A stretch of 64,000 nt of DNA from an uncultured Clostridia bacterium (GCA_947305745.1 CAMZEH010000001.1:124001-188000); one strand, 5' to 3'; positions 1 through 8,837 are shown, numbered from the stretch's first letter. Numbers and translations are program-made. Notes: generated from the sequence alone by a model not told the origin.

Positions 1-2
1 GC

Positions 3-932
3 CGTGGTGGTAGAGGTATTTCAGGTCTTGCGCGCCGCGATGAAGATACCGTCAACGAGATGTTTGTAATAAACAGCCATGATTATATTCTGTTCTTCAC
101 TAATTTCGGCCGTGTTTATAGGCTCAAATGTTATGAAGTACACGAAAGTTCAAGGACGTCAAAAGGTATGAATATAGCAAATCTGTTGCCGATCTCGGGC
201 GAAGAACGCGTTACTTCGATGATTAAGGTAACGGAATTTGAAGATGATAAATATCTGATTATGATTACCAAGAACGGCGTTATTAAGAGGACAAAACTGA
301 CTTCCTTCAATACGGCGAGAAAAGGCGGACTGATTGCTGTTGACCTCGATGAAGGCGATGAACTTACTTGGGTCCGCATGACGGACGGCAAAAAAGAAAT
401 GCTTGTAGCGACGAAAAAAGGTAAGTCGATAAGATTTAACGAGACGGACGTCAGAGAGGTTGGACGTAGTGCCAGGGGTGTAAGGGCATTAAGACTTAAA
501 GATGATGATGCTGTCGTTGGAATGGTTGTTGTTGACGATGAAAAATCAATTCTGACTGTTTCTGAAACAGGTTACGGCAGGATTTCCGATGTTGAGGATT
601 ATAGAATTCAGTCCAGAGGCGGGCAAGGCGTTATTAACTATCATACGGAAAAATACGGAGATGTTGCGGCGGTTAACAGTGTAAGCGATGATGAAGACGT
701 CATAATGATTTCGGATAGCGGAGTTATCATCAGGATGCATGCCGATACTATTCGTAAATGTTCAAGGCCGTCTAAAGGCGTAAAAGTCATGAGGCTCGGC
801 GAAGAAAATAAAGTTGTTGCGGTTGCGTGCGTTCCGAGAGATGACGAGGAAGAAGTAGATGATTCGGTTTCGGAAGATGATTTAACAACTGATGATGAAA
901 CGAACATAGAAGAAGAAAACGCCGAAGAATAA
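3..932 (+). CDS. gyrA: DNA gyrase subunit A, C-terminal part (5' truncated by window edge)
   Basis: This is the C-terminal DNA-wrapping domain of GyrA, the DNA-binding subunit of the type II topoisomerase that introduces negative supercoils. The reading frame is open from the first bases. The first residues (RGGRGI) match the end of the GyrA box, which opens the six-bladed C-terminal beta-pinwheel, so nearly the whole pinwheel (about 310 codons) is here and the breakage-reunion domain lies outside the window. Repeated blade motifs are visible, for example FFTNFGRVYRLK and, further on, SRGGQGV. The protein ends in a run of about 35 mostly Asp/Glu residues, a tail type known to modulate supercoiling in other GyrA proteins. 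A strong hairpin terminator follows directly. ParC is the alternative, but the GyrA-box remnant and blade motifs favour GyrA. Confidence 0.95.
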   Translation, partial: RGGRGISGLARRDEDTVNEMFVINSHDYILFFTNFGRVYRLKCYEVHESSRTSKGMNIANLLPISGEERVTSMIKVTEFEDDKYLIMITKNGVIKRTKLTSFNTARKGGLIAVDLDEGDELTWVRMTDGKKEMLVATKKGKSIRFNETDVREVGRSARGVRALRLKDDDAVVGMVVVDDEKSILTVSETGYGRISDVEDYRIQSRGGQGVINYHTEKYGDVAAVNSVSDDEDVIMISDSGVIIRMHADTIRKCSRPSKGVKVMRLGEENKVVAVACVPRDDEEEVDDSVSEDDLTTDDETNIEEENAEE

Positions 933-943
933 TAAAAAGTATT

Positions 944-980
944 AAGCTTATCGTTTTAAATAGTGGCGATAAGCTTTTTT
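944..980 (+). terminator. Rho-independent terminator after gyrA
   Basis: A perfect 10-bp inverted repeat (AAGCTTATCG / CGATAAGCTT) with a 13-nt loop is followed by a T run. It begins 11 nt after the gyrA stop codon. A GTG at 963 that would open the next reading frame lies inside this hairpin, which argues for a later start of the next gene. Confidence 0.9.
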
Positions 981-1124
981 AATGCATCATTTTATTTTTC
1001 CACTCAAAAAAACTCAAAATATTCATACATAAAACGCCAAAAAATTCGGAATCTTTATGATACTCTAAACCTAAAAAGGAAGTTTAGAAAGGTGGAATGT
1101 GCAAGTTTTGGCTTGCGGAGTATC

Positions 1125-1862
1125 ATGTATAAGTACGAGAGAATTAACAGAAGATGTAATCTTATTTGCGTTAGGAGTTTTTTAGGTAGATCCGAAAACG
1201 ACGGTTTTTTTAGGAAAATATATTGTAAACATATCAAGAAACCTAATGTAAATGCCGTAAAATTTTTGCTTGTTTGTCTTATTTTAATAGCTTCAATAGT
1301 TGCTGTTTCCATTGCACTGAGCGCCGCCGAAAAGGGCGACAATGCACTCGGACTCAGCGATTATGATAATTTCATTTGGCCTGTGGTTATGCAAAATCCG
1401 GAAAGTTTTGATGAAAATTCACCTGCAGAAACAAACACGGTAGTATCGGCGTCGGTATGGAAAGCGGCGATGGAAAAGAAAGATGATAAAAGTAAATTTA
1501 ACGAAGAACAGGAGCTTGTCCTCAGTTTTGATGAAGTGCAAGAGGCATGCCAAAGCCTTTTTGACAGAACTTTTCAAAAAGCTGATTTAATTGGTATTGA
1601 TGAGGGTTTTTTTGAGTATGATGAGAATAAAAATTGTTTTTTTGTAAAGAGTGTAAGCGGAGTCGATAACTACATCCCTCATACCGTCAACGCTTACCGC
1701 AAAGATGATGACATTATTTTGAAAGTCGGATACGTTATGCCTTCTGAAAGCTTTGAGCCAGGTATGAGCGGTATTCTTGAGAATAATATTTCAAAATATA
1801 AAATTTACCACCTAAAAACCGACGAAACAACGGGCAGAAAATATGTCTCGGCTGTCGAATAA
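1125..1862 (+). CDS. hypothetical membrane-anchored protein
   Basis: I do not recognise this 245-residue protein. It has a basic, Cys- and Arg-rich N-terminus, one hydrophobic segment at about residues 46-68 (VKFLLVCLILIASIVAVSIA) and then a hydrophilic C-terminal region of about 175 residues. It therefore looks like a single-pass membrane protein with an outside domain. The chosen ATG has GGAG four bases upstream. The frame is open back to a GTG at 963, but that codon sits inside the gyrA terminator. It converges on a three-gene minus-strand operon 8 bp downstream. Function is unknown. Confidence 0.6.
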   Translation: MYKYERINRRCNLICVRSFLGRSENDGFFRKIYCKHIKKPNVNAVKFLLVCLILIASIVAVSIALSAAEKGDNALGLSDYDNFIWPVVMQNPESFDENSPAETNTVVSASVWKAAMEKKDDKSKFNEEQELVLSFDEVQEACQSLFDRTFQKADLIGIDEGFFEYDENKNCFFVKSVSGVDNYIPHTVNAYRKDDDIILKVGYVMPSESFEPGMSGILENNISKYKIYHLKTDETTGRKYVSAVE

Positions 1863-1870
1863 ATAAAAAG

Positions 1871-2170
1871 TCACATCAGTAGATACATCAGTATCAGCAC
1901 CAAATTTATATTTTCCTCGCTCTCCATAAGCAAAACGATTAGTATTATTATCAGTGCTTTGTCGGGCTCTTTTAAAAAGTTTTGCAGTATGTTTTTTGCG
2001 GGATTTCTGTTTGTGTGATATTTAAAAACGTGTTTTTTTGGTATTTTGTTTTTAGGTTTCTGGTTTTTTTCATCTTGATTATTTGATTGTTTGTGCAGCT
2101 CTTTCATGTATTTTATGGCAATTTCTTGCATTTTTTTAATTTCTTCGGGTGAATGAGAAAATTTTTCCAT
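1871..2170 (-). CDS. hypothetical small protein with C-terminal hydrophobic segment
   Basis: This 99-residue protein is unrecognised. Its N-terminal two thirds are polar and basic, rich in Lys, Asn and Gln. Its last 30 residues are strongly hydrophobic (KALIIILIVLLM and LVLILMYLLM), suggesting a tail anchor or a hairpin in the membrane. It is the last of three small minus-strand genes separated by 3 and 8 bp and so probably co-transcribed. There is no basis for a functional assignment. Confidence 0.55.
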   Translation of the reverse strand: MEKFSHSPEEIKKMQEIAIKYMKELHKQSNNQDEKNQKPKNKIPKKHVFKYHTNRNPAKNILQNFLKEPDKALIIILIVLLMESEENINLVLILMYLLM

Positions 2171-2178
2171 TTTTCACC

Positions 2179-2544
2179 TCAAAATAAACCTTGGTCTTTA
2201 ATGAGCGGGAGTATTCGCATAAGTTTGAGTATTTTCGCCGAATCACCGAGCTTTTTTTGCCTTTCTTCGGAGAGCAGCGGCTTTAGTGATTTTAAAAATT
2301 TTGTATATTTATCGTCTTTCCCAAGCGATGAAATCAGCGGCATGATTTTAAAGAGCGTTCCCAGCATATCGGGCGAAAAACCGAAATCATCAGATTTATC
2401 TTTTACTTGTTCGCTTGTTTTGTTTTCATTTTCGGTGTTTTTATCATTTTCAGAAGACCCGAACAGACCGGAAAGATTTTGAATTTTATCCATTATTTCC
2501 GGGTCGCCGAGTAAAGAAGTTAATTTTTCTGTCAGGTCTTCCAT
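2179..2544 (-). CDS. hypothetical protein, clostridial small-operon type
   Basis: This is a 121-residue soluble protein with no signal peptide. An N-terminal helical segment (MEDLTEKLTSLLGDPEIMDK) is followed by an Asp/Glu/Lys/Asn-rich linker at about residues 30-50. A C-terminal helical half contains SLKPLLSEERQKKLGDSAKILK. A similar layout occurs in uncharacterised small clostridial proteins, but I cannot name the family. It lies between two other small genes in a tight operon, with 3 bp to the gene upstream. Confidence 0.6.
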   Translation of the reverse strand: MEDLTEKLTSLLGDPEIMDKIQNLSGLFGSSENDKNTENENKTSEQVKDKSDDFGFSPDMLGTLFKIMPLISSLGKDDKYTKFLKSLKPLLSEERQKKLGDSAKILKLMRILPLIKDQGLF

Positions 2545-2547
2545 CGA

Positions 2548-2793
2548 TTACTTACCTCCGAAAAATTTTTGAAGAAGCTGTTTTGCCTTGGGTGAGGAGA
2601 GTATTTTAGAGGCTTTGTTTTTGTCCGAAAGTATCTCTGAAATTTCTTTTGCTTTTTCGTTTCCGAGATTTCCCAGTATTTCGTTTATGTTCCCTTTAGA
2701 TACTGCTTCTTTCAGTTTTTCGGGGTCTGTGCCGAGTTTTTTGGATGCCGTTTCAAGCATGTCATTTAGCGATTTTTTGCCACCCTGCTCCAT
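2548..2793 (-). CDS. hypothetical small helical protein
   Basis: This is an 81-residue Lys-rich, probably all-helical soluble protein. I chose the ATG at 2793 because AGGCGGTG sits at Shine-Dalgarno distance upstream, and the same SD variant precedes the LysM gene at 4133. The frame extends to an ATG at 2835 with no good ribosome site, which would add 14 basic residues. Repeated short blocks (GTDPEKLKEAVSKGNINEIL and EILSDKNKASKIL) resemble the helical segments of the next gene in the operon, so the two may interact (inference). Function is unknown. Confidence 0.6.
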   Translation of the reverse strand: MEQGGKKSLNDMLETASKKLGTDPEKLKEAVSKGNINEILGNLGNEKAKEISEILSDKNKASKILSSPKAKQLLQKFFGGK

Positions 2794-2925
2794 TTTTATC
2801 ACCGCCTTTTTTGTTTTTGCAAGAGTCTTTTTCATTTCTTGCCGATTATATAAATATGAAAAAACCTATATTTATATGAAATGAAATGAGAGGAGAAAAC
2901 GTGCAAGGAATTAATCCGGAATAAG

Positions 2926-2965
2926 GAAAAACCTCGCCAAATTTATTGGCGGGGCGGTGTTTTTT
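2926..2965 (-). terminator. bidirectional terminator downstream of LysM gene
   Basis: Stem CCTCGCC (2932-2938) pairs with GGCGGGG (2948-2954). On the minus strand the hairpin is followed by a T run (A run at 2926-2931), which suits the LysM gene ending at 2985. On the plus strand a T run follows at 2960-2965. Confidence 0.8.
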
Positions 2966-2984
2966 ATATATTTTTGATTGATTA

Positions 2985-4133
2985 TTATTTCGAAGTGTAA
3001 AGCGCGATAGCTGTGCGGTTCGGGAGTTTTAAAATGCTTCCCGGGGTAAGTTTTTCGTTCGTGTCTATGCCGTTGAAAGTCGAGATAGCTGTGGTGAATT
3101 TCGGGTCGTTATAGTAGCTCTGGGCTATCGATGCCACGGTGTCATCTTGCTGGACGATATAATCTTCATATTCCATATCGAGCCCTTCGCTGAGCGTTAT
3201 ATTCGCTCCCGCCACCTTTTTATTTTTCGTTTCGGCTTCGTTTTCGGAAGTCAGTGTTTTTTCGGAATCGTCTTCTTTATCTGCGCTGTAATTTACGTTA
3301 CCGATTGTAACAGCGTTTGTTACCTGTACGTCGGCGCCTTGTTTGATTTTATTATACGCGATATAAATAAGGCCGAAAACAATAACGAAAGTAAGAAGAT
3401 TTTTTCCTGCGTGAATAATTTGCGGTTTGTAAAGGCTGAATCTGTATTTAAGGTATGAAATCCAGTTGCTCGTTTTTGAGACAATCTCGGCTTTTCTGAG
3501 CTCAATCACCAGTTCGGGGATAGATGTATAAACATGATTTTTGCATTTATCAAGCACGATGTGAAGCTGTTTGTTAAAACCTTGGTCGGCTTCGGGTCTT
3601 AAAATCGTATATATAATTTCGTGAATATGATCAAAAAGTATATCCGTGTTTTTGCCAAGATACTTGTCCATATTTTTGAGGTCGAAATTAAAATACACAT
3701 TGTTTTCATCATCAATAGAGATGTTGTTTGGCTCACTTATGCAGCCGGAAAATTCCATCGGAGATTTATAATATTTTTCGATTCTTATCAAGATATTTTC
3801 GAGCAAAAAGCATCTTTCTTCAAATTTAGCGGTTATCAAACCTTTTTTAAATTTTAGCGGTATGTTCGGCGCTTGGTGGTATTTAAAAACGGCGTAAAAA
3901 TTATCATTTGTGACGAAAAAATCAACAAAATCTTTAGGTTTATTTTTAGAGTGAAATAAATTAAACAAAATTTTAAAATATTTGGTATCATCTTTGTCAT
4001 AAGGGAATTCATTAAGGGTGTACATGTTATTGAGTGTTTTTTCGCCTTTATAAGTAAGCTTTACGTTTATATTTTCGCTTTCGTGCAGCGTGGCGATAAC
4101 CACATAATCGCCTTGACTTAGCGTTTTTTGCAT
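2985..4133 (-). CDS. membrane protein with pseudokinase-like N-terminus and C-terminal LysM domain
   Basis: The 382-residue protein has three parts. Residues 1-230 form a soluble domain whose length and pattern recall the degenerate kinase fold of EssB/YukC-type proteins, with no recognisable glycine loop, HRD or DFG motif; that resemblance is inferred. Residues 244-260 are a transmembrane segment (LLTFVIVFGLIYIAY). After an acidic linker, residues 324-373 form a LysM module (YIVQQDDTVASIAQSYY, then PGSILKLP), which binds peptidoglycan glycans or, in tail-tube proteins, acts as a connector. The likely topology is cytoplasmic pseudokinase with LysM outside. The start at 4133 has AAGGCGGTG upstream; a start at 4172 would add 13 residues without a ribosome site. 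It is divergent from the sensor gene at 4307, with overlapping promoters. Confidence 0.8.
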   Translation of the reverse strand: MQKTLSQGDYVVIATLHESENINVKLTYKGEKTLNNMYTLNEFPYDKDDTKYFKILFNLFHSKNKPKDFVDFFVTNDNFYAVFKYHQAPNIPLKFKKGLITAKFEERCFLLENILIRIEKYYKSPMEFSGCISEPNNISIDDENNVYFNFDLKNMDKYLGKNTDILFDHIHEIIYTILRPEADQGFNKQLHIVLDKCKNHVYTSIPELVIELRKAEIVSKTSNWISYLKYRFSLYKPQIIHAGKNLLTFVIVFGLIYIAYNKIKQGADVQVTNAVTIGNVNYSADKEDDSEKTLTSENEAETKNKKVAGANITLSEGLDMEYEDYIVQQDDTVASIAQSYYNDPKFTTAISTFNGIDTNEKLTPGSILKLPNRTAIALYTSK

Positions 4134-4183
4134 TAATTTACACCGCCTTATTAAAATTGATAAACAAAACATTTTTTAAATAC

Positions 4184-4212
4184 TTGACTGTATTATTCTA
4201 TGATAATATACT
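4184..4212 (+). promoter_or_regulatory. sigma-70-type promoter for sensor/MORN operon
   Basis: TTGACT (4184-4189), a 17-bp spacer and TATACT (4207-4212) give a near-consensus promoter. The expected start is near 4219, about 88 nt before the sensor ATG. The elements are interleaved with the opposing promoter at 4215-4243. Confidence 0.75.
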
Positions 4213-4214
4213 AT

Positions 4215-4243
4215 ATTATACAATCGATAATTTCAATAGTAAA
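4215..4243 (-). promoter_or_regulatory. sigma-70-type promoter for LysM gene
   Basis: On the minus strand TTTACT (4243-4238), a 17-bp spacer and TATAAT (4220-4215) form a promoter whose expected start near 4208 falls in the -10 box of the plus-strand promoter. The two cannot easily be occupied by polymerase at the same time. Confidence 0.7.
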
Positions 4244-4306
4244 TATTTATATTTTTTAAAATTTTATTTTGCGCCGTTTCAAAAAATTTTTGCAGGAGGA
4301 ATTTCT

Positions 4307-7303
4307 ATGGAGCCCAAGAAAACAGAAGAAATCAAAAACCCCGAACAAAAGCAAAAATCTGATGTAAAAGCAAAATCAAAAACAGCCAAAAAAGCAAAAA
4401 TCAAAAATGAACCCGTTAAAGAAAGATTTTCAAAAACGAAAAAATTTTTCAAGAACAAAAATGTGCGCCTTACAATAGCCGGAATGTTTATTCTCGCGAT
4501 TGCATTTTTGGTGCAGTATTTTGTCAATAAACCTGATCTCGGTGTTTATCTCGCATCGGATATGGACCCGTCGGGTAATGTTTATATGCTCAGCGTCAGC
4601 GAGAAAAAAGGAAATTATTTCATTACCAAAATTTCAAAAAACGGTTCGACCGACTTCAAAATAGATCTTGAAAAATCGAATGATGATTACGAATACACTT
4701 ACAGCAATTTGGAATCTGACTCAAAAGGTAATTTTTATTTTGTAAAACGCGCGAAAAAGCTTGATAACGTGACGAATGGAAAGGATACTCTGCCGCTTAC
4801 CTCCGAAACCGTTTTGATGTACGATACCGACGGAAATTATATCAAGCAAGTTGTAAATTTTGATTTCTCGAAAGATGCAAATCCTCCATACGGCGAATAT
4901 ATACGCAAAGTACAGTTTATAAACCAGAAAATGAACGTCATCTGCGGCAAGGACGACGTTTATGATGTGATTTCCGCAGATCCGATTTCGAACGCAAGTC
5001 CTACGAAAATAAGTTCTTTTGAAATAAAACCGCCGTATGAAGTCGCCGACAGCACTTTGTCGATAATAAGCGATATGTGTGTGCTTTCGGGCGGCAGGGT
5101 TTTCTATGCCACACGCACGGGCGAACTCTGGGGTATGAACAATCAAGGCGAATTTATGGAATATTCAAATGCCATTTCGACTTCAGATTTTGTCCTGACC
5201 GATATGAGCGTTGATAATTCCGATAATATTTATTTTACGGATAACATAACTGGGAAATTCTATAAATTTAATACCAAAAGCGTTACGACAAGTCCGGTTT
5301 ATGAGCTGAATAACGAACTTGTTTCGGGCTCGGGTGTGTTTCTTAAAGACGTAAAACCCATGAAATGCCTTGGCGACGGCGTATTTTACGGCGTTTCAAA
5401 AGCTTTTGACAGAGTATATTATGTTAAATGCGGCGGAGAGAATAAACTCGTGACTGACATCAGAGGTAAATTCTTCCCGTGGGGAATTTTGATAATGATA
5501 GTTGTTGCGGCAGCAATAGTCGGTCTGATTTTCCTCGTGAGGTACCTCAGCGGAATAGAAATAAAAAGAATTCCTCTTGCCATCAGGATATTAACGATGT
5601 TCTTGCCGATTTATTTACTTTCGATGGGCGTTCTTGTGTATATCAATACAAGCGACGGTGCTGATGAATATATATCGGTTCTGATGAGTGAGCAGGAAAG
5701 AGGTGCAAAGACTGTTGCAGATCATATAGTTGGAAGTGATTTTTCAAATCTTAATCATATAAAAGGCTATATGTCGCCTGATTATCTCAAAGTCAAACGT
5801 ATGGTCGAAAACGGATATTCAGATTTGATGCTCAAGATAGGCGACAGAAGTGATTATATAATAACCTATATCGAGCGTTACAATAAGCTGTATACCACAA
5901 TAAATACGGAATTTAGCGAAAAATCCTCGTCGTATGATAGGCTTAAATACACCAAACCCGATATAGCTACTTCGCAGATGTGCTTGATTGACAGCGTGCT
6001 CGAAAGAGATGAAGCTGAGAAAATTTACAAAATCTGGAATGAATTCGCAAACAAAACAAATACAACAGACTCTTTGGACGCGGACTTCAGAGATGTTTAC
6101 GGTAACATAACTGCTTCGTTTGTCCCAATAAAAGACGAAAACGGACGAGTTGTCGGTTTGGTCGGAAATTTTCTCGATGAAGATATTCATCGTAATGAAG
6201 TCTTTAAAAAGATATTTCTGCATTCGCTTTCTGTAATCTTAATTATCACGGTTGCCGTTTTTGCTTACCTATGTTTTGTGGTCAAAGTGTGCCTAAGACC
6301 GCTCAAAACAATTAAACGCGCGATTGCCGAATTCACAAAAGGAAAATGGGACGTTAGAATTCTGCCCGAGTCAAAGGACGAGCTTGCGGATATCTCGGAA
6401 GCGTACAATCTGATGGCGGAAAAAATAGGCAGATATACACGCAATCTCATACGCCTCAATAAAGAGTATATAAGGTACGTGCCAACTTCGGTCTTTAGAT
6501 TGATGAATAAAGAGAAAATTACACAAGTTGACCTTCACGACCAAAATGTTGTCAATATGAATATGATATATATTTCGTTTAACATTTCTTGCAGGGGTTC
6601 TTACGATTTCGAGGACGAATATGCCGTTTTCGATGCGCTTAACAAGAGTTATTCGAAGATGTTCAAAGTCGTAAAAGATAATCATGGTGTGGTGCAGTCT
6701 TTCGATGGTCTCGATGCAGTTATACTTTTCCCCGAAAACTCGATTGATGCCTTTAATGCGGCGGTTCAGTTCAGGGAGATTGATATTAACCCAACAATTA
6801 AAGAACACATGAATATAGTCCTTGGCAAAGGTGACGTTCTTGTAGGCGTCTCGGGCGATGAGGAAAGACGCGGAGTTGTTGTTGTATCGGATGAAATTAT
6901 GCAGCTCTTTAACATAGATACGCAAATTAATTTCATCGGAATACATCAAGTTGCGACGAAATCCATAATAAACGAGCTTGACAAGAGTTCGCCGTACACA
7001 TATAGATTTATAGGCAAAGTCGGAAATATCACCGGCGAGGGCGCGACGGATATTTATGAGATAATAGACGGCACAAATAAATACCGCAAAGATTTGTATA
7101 TGAGTACGCTCGAAACTTTCGAAAATGCTATAAAACTCTATCTGACTGCTGAATTTGAAGAAGCGAGAAAACTCTTTACCGACGTTCTGAGAGTAAACGA
7201 AAACGATAAAGTAGCGGTTCAGTACCTGATGAAATGCGAAGAACAAATCAACGGCTCTGAAAACGGTCAGTTCAGGAAGAAATTTACGGGGTTTTTAATC
7301 TAA
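4307..7303 (+). CDS. large membrane sensor: extracellular propeller-like domain, HAMP, degenerate adenylyl-cyclase-like domain, TPR-like tail
   Basis: The 998-residue protein has a Lys-rich cytoplasmic start, TM1 at about 53-74, and an outside region to about 390 of repeated strands resembling an NHL-like propeller (for example SDMDPSGNVYML, DNSDNIYFTDN). TM2 and TM3 lie at about 391-415 and 424-446, followed by a second outside domain. TM4 is at about 640-662, a HAMP linker at 663-715, then a class III cyclase-like domain to about 905 and one TPR-like unit. In the cyclase domain the first metal-binding Asp is replaced (ISFNISCRG near 756) and the second motif reads SFDGLDAVILF, so catalysis is doubtful. 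ATG 4307 is chosen for its AGGAGG; earlier in-frame codons overlap the promoter. The MORN gene follows after 25 bp. I infer a role in sensing envelope state. Confidence 0.85.
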   Translation: MEPKKTEEIKNPEQKQKSDVKAKSKTAKKAKIKNEPVKERFSKTKKFFKNKNVRLTIAGMFILAIAFLVQYFVNKPDLGVYLASDMDPSGNVYMLSVSEKKGNYFITKISKNGSTDFKIDLEKSNDDYEYTYSNLESDSKGNFYFVKRAKKLDNVTNGKDTLPLTSETVLMYDTDGNYIKQVVNFDFSKDANPPYGEYIRKVQFINQKMNVICGKDDVYDVISADPISNASPTKISSFEIKPPYEVADSTLSIISDMCVLSGGRVFYATRTGELWGMNNQGEFMEYSNAISTSDFVLTDMSVDNSDNIYFTDNITGKFYKFNTKSVTTSPVYELNNELVSGSGVFLKDVKPMKCLGDGVFYGVSKAFDRVYYVKCGGENKLVTDIRGKFFPWGILIMIVVAAAIVGLIFLVRYLSGIEIKRIPLAIRILTMFLPIYLLSMGVLVYINTSDGADEYISVLMSEQERGAKTVADHIVGSDFSNLNHIKGYMSPDYLKVKRMVENGYSDLMLKIGDRSDYIITYIERYNKLYTTINTEFSEKSSSYDRLKYTKPDIATSQMCLIDSVLERDEAEKIYKIWNEFANKTNTTDSLDADFRDVYGNITASFVPIKDENGRVVGLVGNFLDEDIHRNEVFKKIFLHSLSVILIITVAVFAYLCFVVKVCLRPLKTIKRAIAEFTKGKWDVRILPESKDELADISEAYNLMAEKIGRYTRNLIRLNKEYIRYVPTSVFRLMNKEKITQVDLHDQNVVNMNMIYISFNISCRGSYDFEDEYAVFDALNKSYSKMFKVVKDNHGVVQSFDGLDAVILFPENSIDAFNAAVQFREIDINPTIKEHMNIVLGKGDVLVGVSGDEERRGVVVVSDEIMQLFNIDTQINFIGIHQVATKSIINELDKSSPYTYRFIGKVGNITGEGATDIYEIIDGTNKYRKDLYMSTLETFENAIKLYLTAEFEEARKLFTDVLRVNENDKVAVQYLMKCEEQINGSENGQFRKKFTGFLI

Positions 7304-7328
7304 ATTTTTGAAAACGGGTGGAAAATAA

Positions 7329-8837
7329 ATGAATTTTATAATGGAATTCTGGAAAAGAATAACTACCGCGTTGGAATCTCAGCTGACCGCCATAACGAGC
7401 TTTATGGTCCAGGTCCAAAACTGGGGCAACAGAGCAGCTCAAGTAGCTCAGCAAAAGGTCCAGAAAGCTATCCAGACGCTACTCAGAAAACCGAGTAGCA
7501 AAGAAGATTATTGGAGATTTGGTGGACTGTATTTTTCAAAACGCTTTGTCGTAATGGCGTGCGTTGTGGTCGGCGTTATAGGCTTTTTGTTTGTCAATAT
7601 GCTGTATCCTTGGGCTGAAGGCAGGCTCTGGACGGCAAATATCGGACTAAATACCGAAAAATACACCAAATTCGAAGGCCGTGCGAGAGTCTACGACAGC
7701 ATGGGAGTCATGGTATACAACGGGTCGCTTTCAAAAGGGCATCCCGAGGGCTATGGAATACAGTACACTGCCGACGGTAAGATGATTTATAAAGGAAACT
7801 TTGAGGGCGGAAAATATAAAGGCAAAGGCGAGATGTATAATAGCGAAGGCGTTCTCATCTACGACGGCATGTTTGATAATAACCTCTATAAAGGCGAAGG
7901 CAAACTCTTTAATGATATAGGAAAACTAATATACATGGGCGCATTCGATTCCGGTATGCGCAGCGGATATGGCGTTGAGTACGACCCAGACACTAATTTA
8001 AAGAAATATCAAGGAAATTTTGAAAACGATGCAAGATCGGGAAGCGGTATAGAATTCGAATCTGACGGCTCTACGATTAAATACACCGGAATGTTCAAAG
8101 ACGGCGTATATAGTGGCACAGGTAAAGCATACGTGGACGGAAACCTTCTCTATGAGGGTGAGTATAAAAATGGCGTTTATGACGGTCAGGGTACTCTTTA
8201 TGACCTTGATATGGGCGTTGCCAGATACGTTGGCGAGTTTAAAGCAGGGCTTTACCAGGGTGAAGGAACGCTTTACGACCCAAGCACTTCGGTTATTATT
8301 TATAAAGGAAGCTTTTCGGCCGGCAAAAAGCAAGGCGAAGGTACGGCTTACGATAAACTCGGTTCAGAGACGTTTAACGGTAAATTCCGCAGCGACGGCA
8401 TTGACTATATTTCATATCTTGGTGCAAATCCCGATAAAGTCATGGAAGAGTTTGGCGATCCGAGTTACAAAACCGAAACCGACGGCCGTATGATTCTTAC
8501 GTATTTGGCTCTTGATACTTCAGCGGTATTTAAAGTTGACCAGGAAAAAGGCGCATATGTTTGCGAGAAGATTATTTTGGGAGTTAAGAACGAATTTATG
8601 GGTCTTGGGACGAGAAGCACGGCAATTGAAAGGCGCAAAGTCATGGGCGAACCGTATTCATCGATTAATTACAGTTGCCCGAACTTCTACAAGACGGTAT
8701 TTTCAAATCTTTCGATTAATATCAATGATCCCTCATCTATACCGACGGATAAATACATTATGGATAAATACTTCATACGGTTTTACTTCAATGAAGGCCG
8801 GACTGAGCTTAAATGCGTTGAAATTGGAGCGCTTTAA
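7329..8837 (+). CDS. membrane-anchored MORN-repeat protein
   Basis: The 502-residue protein has an N-terminal amphipathic region of about 60 residues, a transmembrane segment at about 73-93 (VVMACVVVGVIGFLFVN), and then about nine tandem MORN repeats between roughly residues 118 and 355. The repeats follow the pattern YxGxFxxGxxxGxGxxY, as in YKGNFEGGKYKGKGEMY and YEGEYKNGVYDGQG. A C-terminal domain of about 140 residues carries no motif I recognise. MORN repeats form an elongated beta sheet that serves in scaffolding and lipid or protein contact; in bacteria their substrates are mostly unknown. It is the second gene of the sensor operon, with GGGTGG before the start, and ends at its own terminator. 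A structural partner role for the sensor is plausible (inference). Confidence 0.88.
   Translation: MNFIMEFWKRITTALESQLTAITSFMVQVQNWGNRAAQVAQQKVQKAIQTLLRKPSSKEDYWRFGGLYFSKRFVVMACVVVGVIGFLFVNMLYPWAEGRLWTANIGLNTEKYTKFEGRARVYDSMGVMVYNGSLSKGHPEGYGIQYTADGKMIYKGNFEGGKYKGKGEMYNSEGVLIYDGMFDNNLYKGEGKLFNDIGKLIYMGAFDSGMRSGYGVEYDPDTNLKKYQGNFENDARSGSGIEFESDGSTIKYTGMFKDGVYSGTGKAYVDGNLLYEGEYKNGVYDGQGTLYDLDMGVARYVGEFKAGLYQGEGTLYDPSTSVIIYKGSFSAGKKQGEGTAYDKLGSETFNGKFRSDGIDYISYLGANPDKVMEEFGDPSYKTETDGRMILTYLALDTSAVFKVDQEKGAYVCEKIILGVKNEFMGLGTRSTAIERRKVMGEPYSSINYSCPNFYKTVFSNLSININDPSSIPTDKYIMDKYFIRFYFNEGRTELKCVEIGAL

Noticed and set aside
963..1124. Extended N-terminus of the gene ending at 1862, starting at GTG 963
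   Set aside because: The GTG lies within the gyrA terminator hairpin and lacks a ribosome site; ATG 1125 has GGAG.
6371..7246. Minus-strand frame of 291 codons opposite the sensor's cyclase-like domain
   Set aside because: The plus-strand protein has clear HAMP and cyclase-like patterns; the opposing frame lacks a ribosome site and any family pattern.
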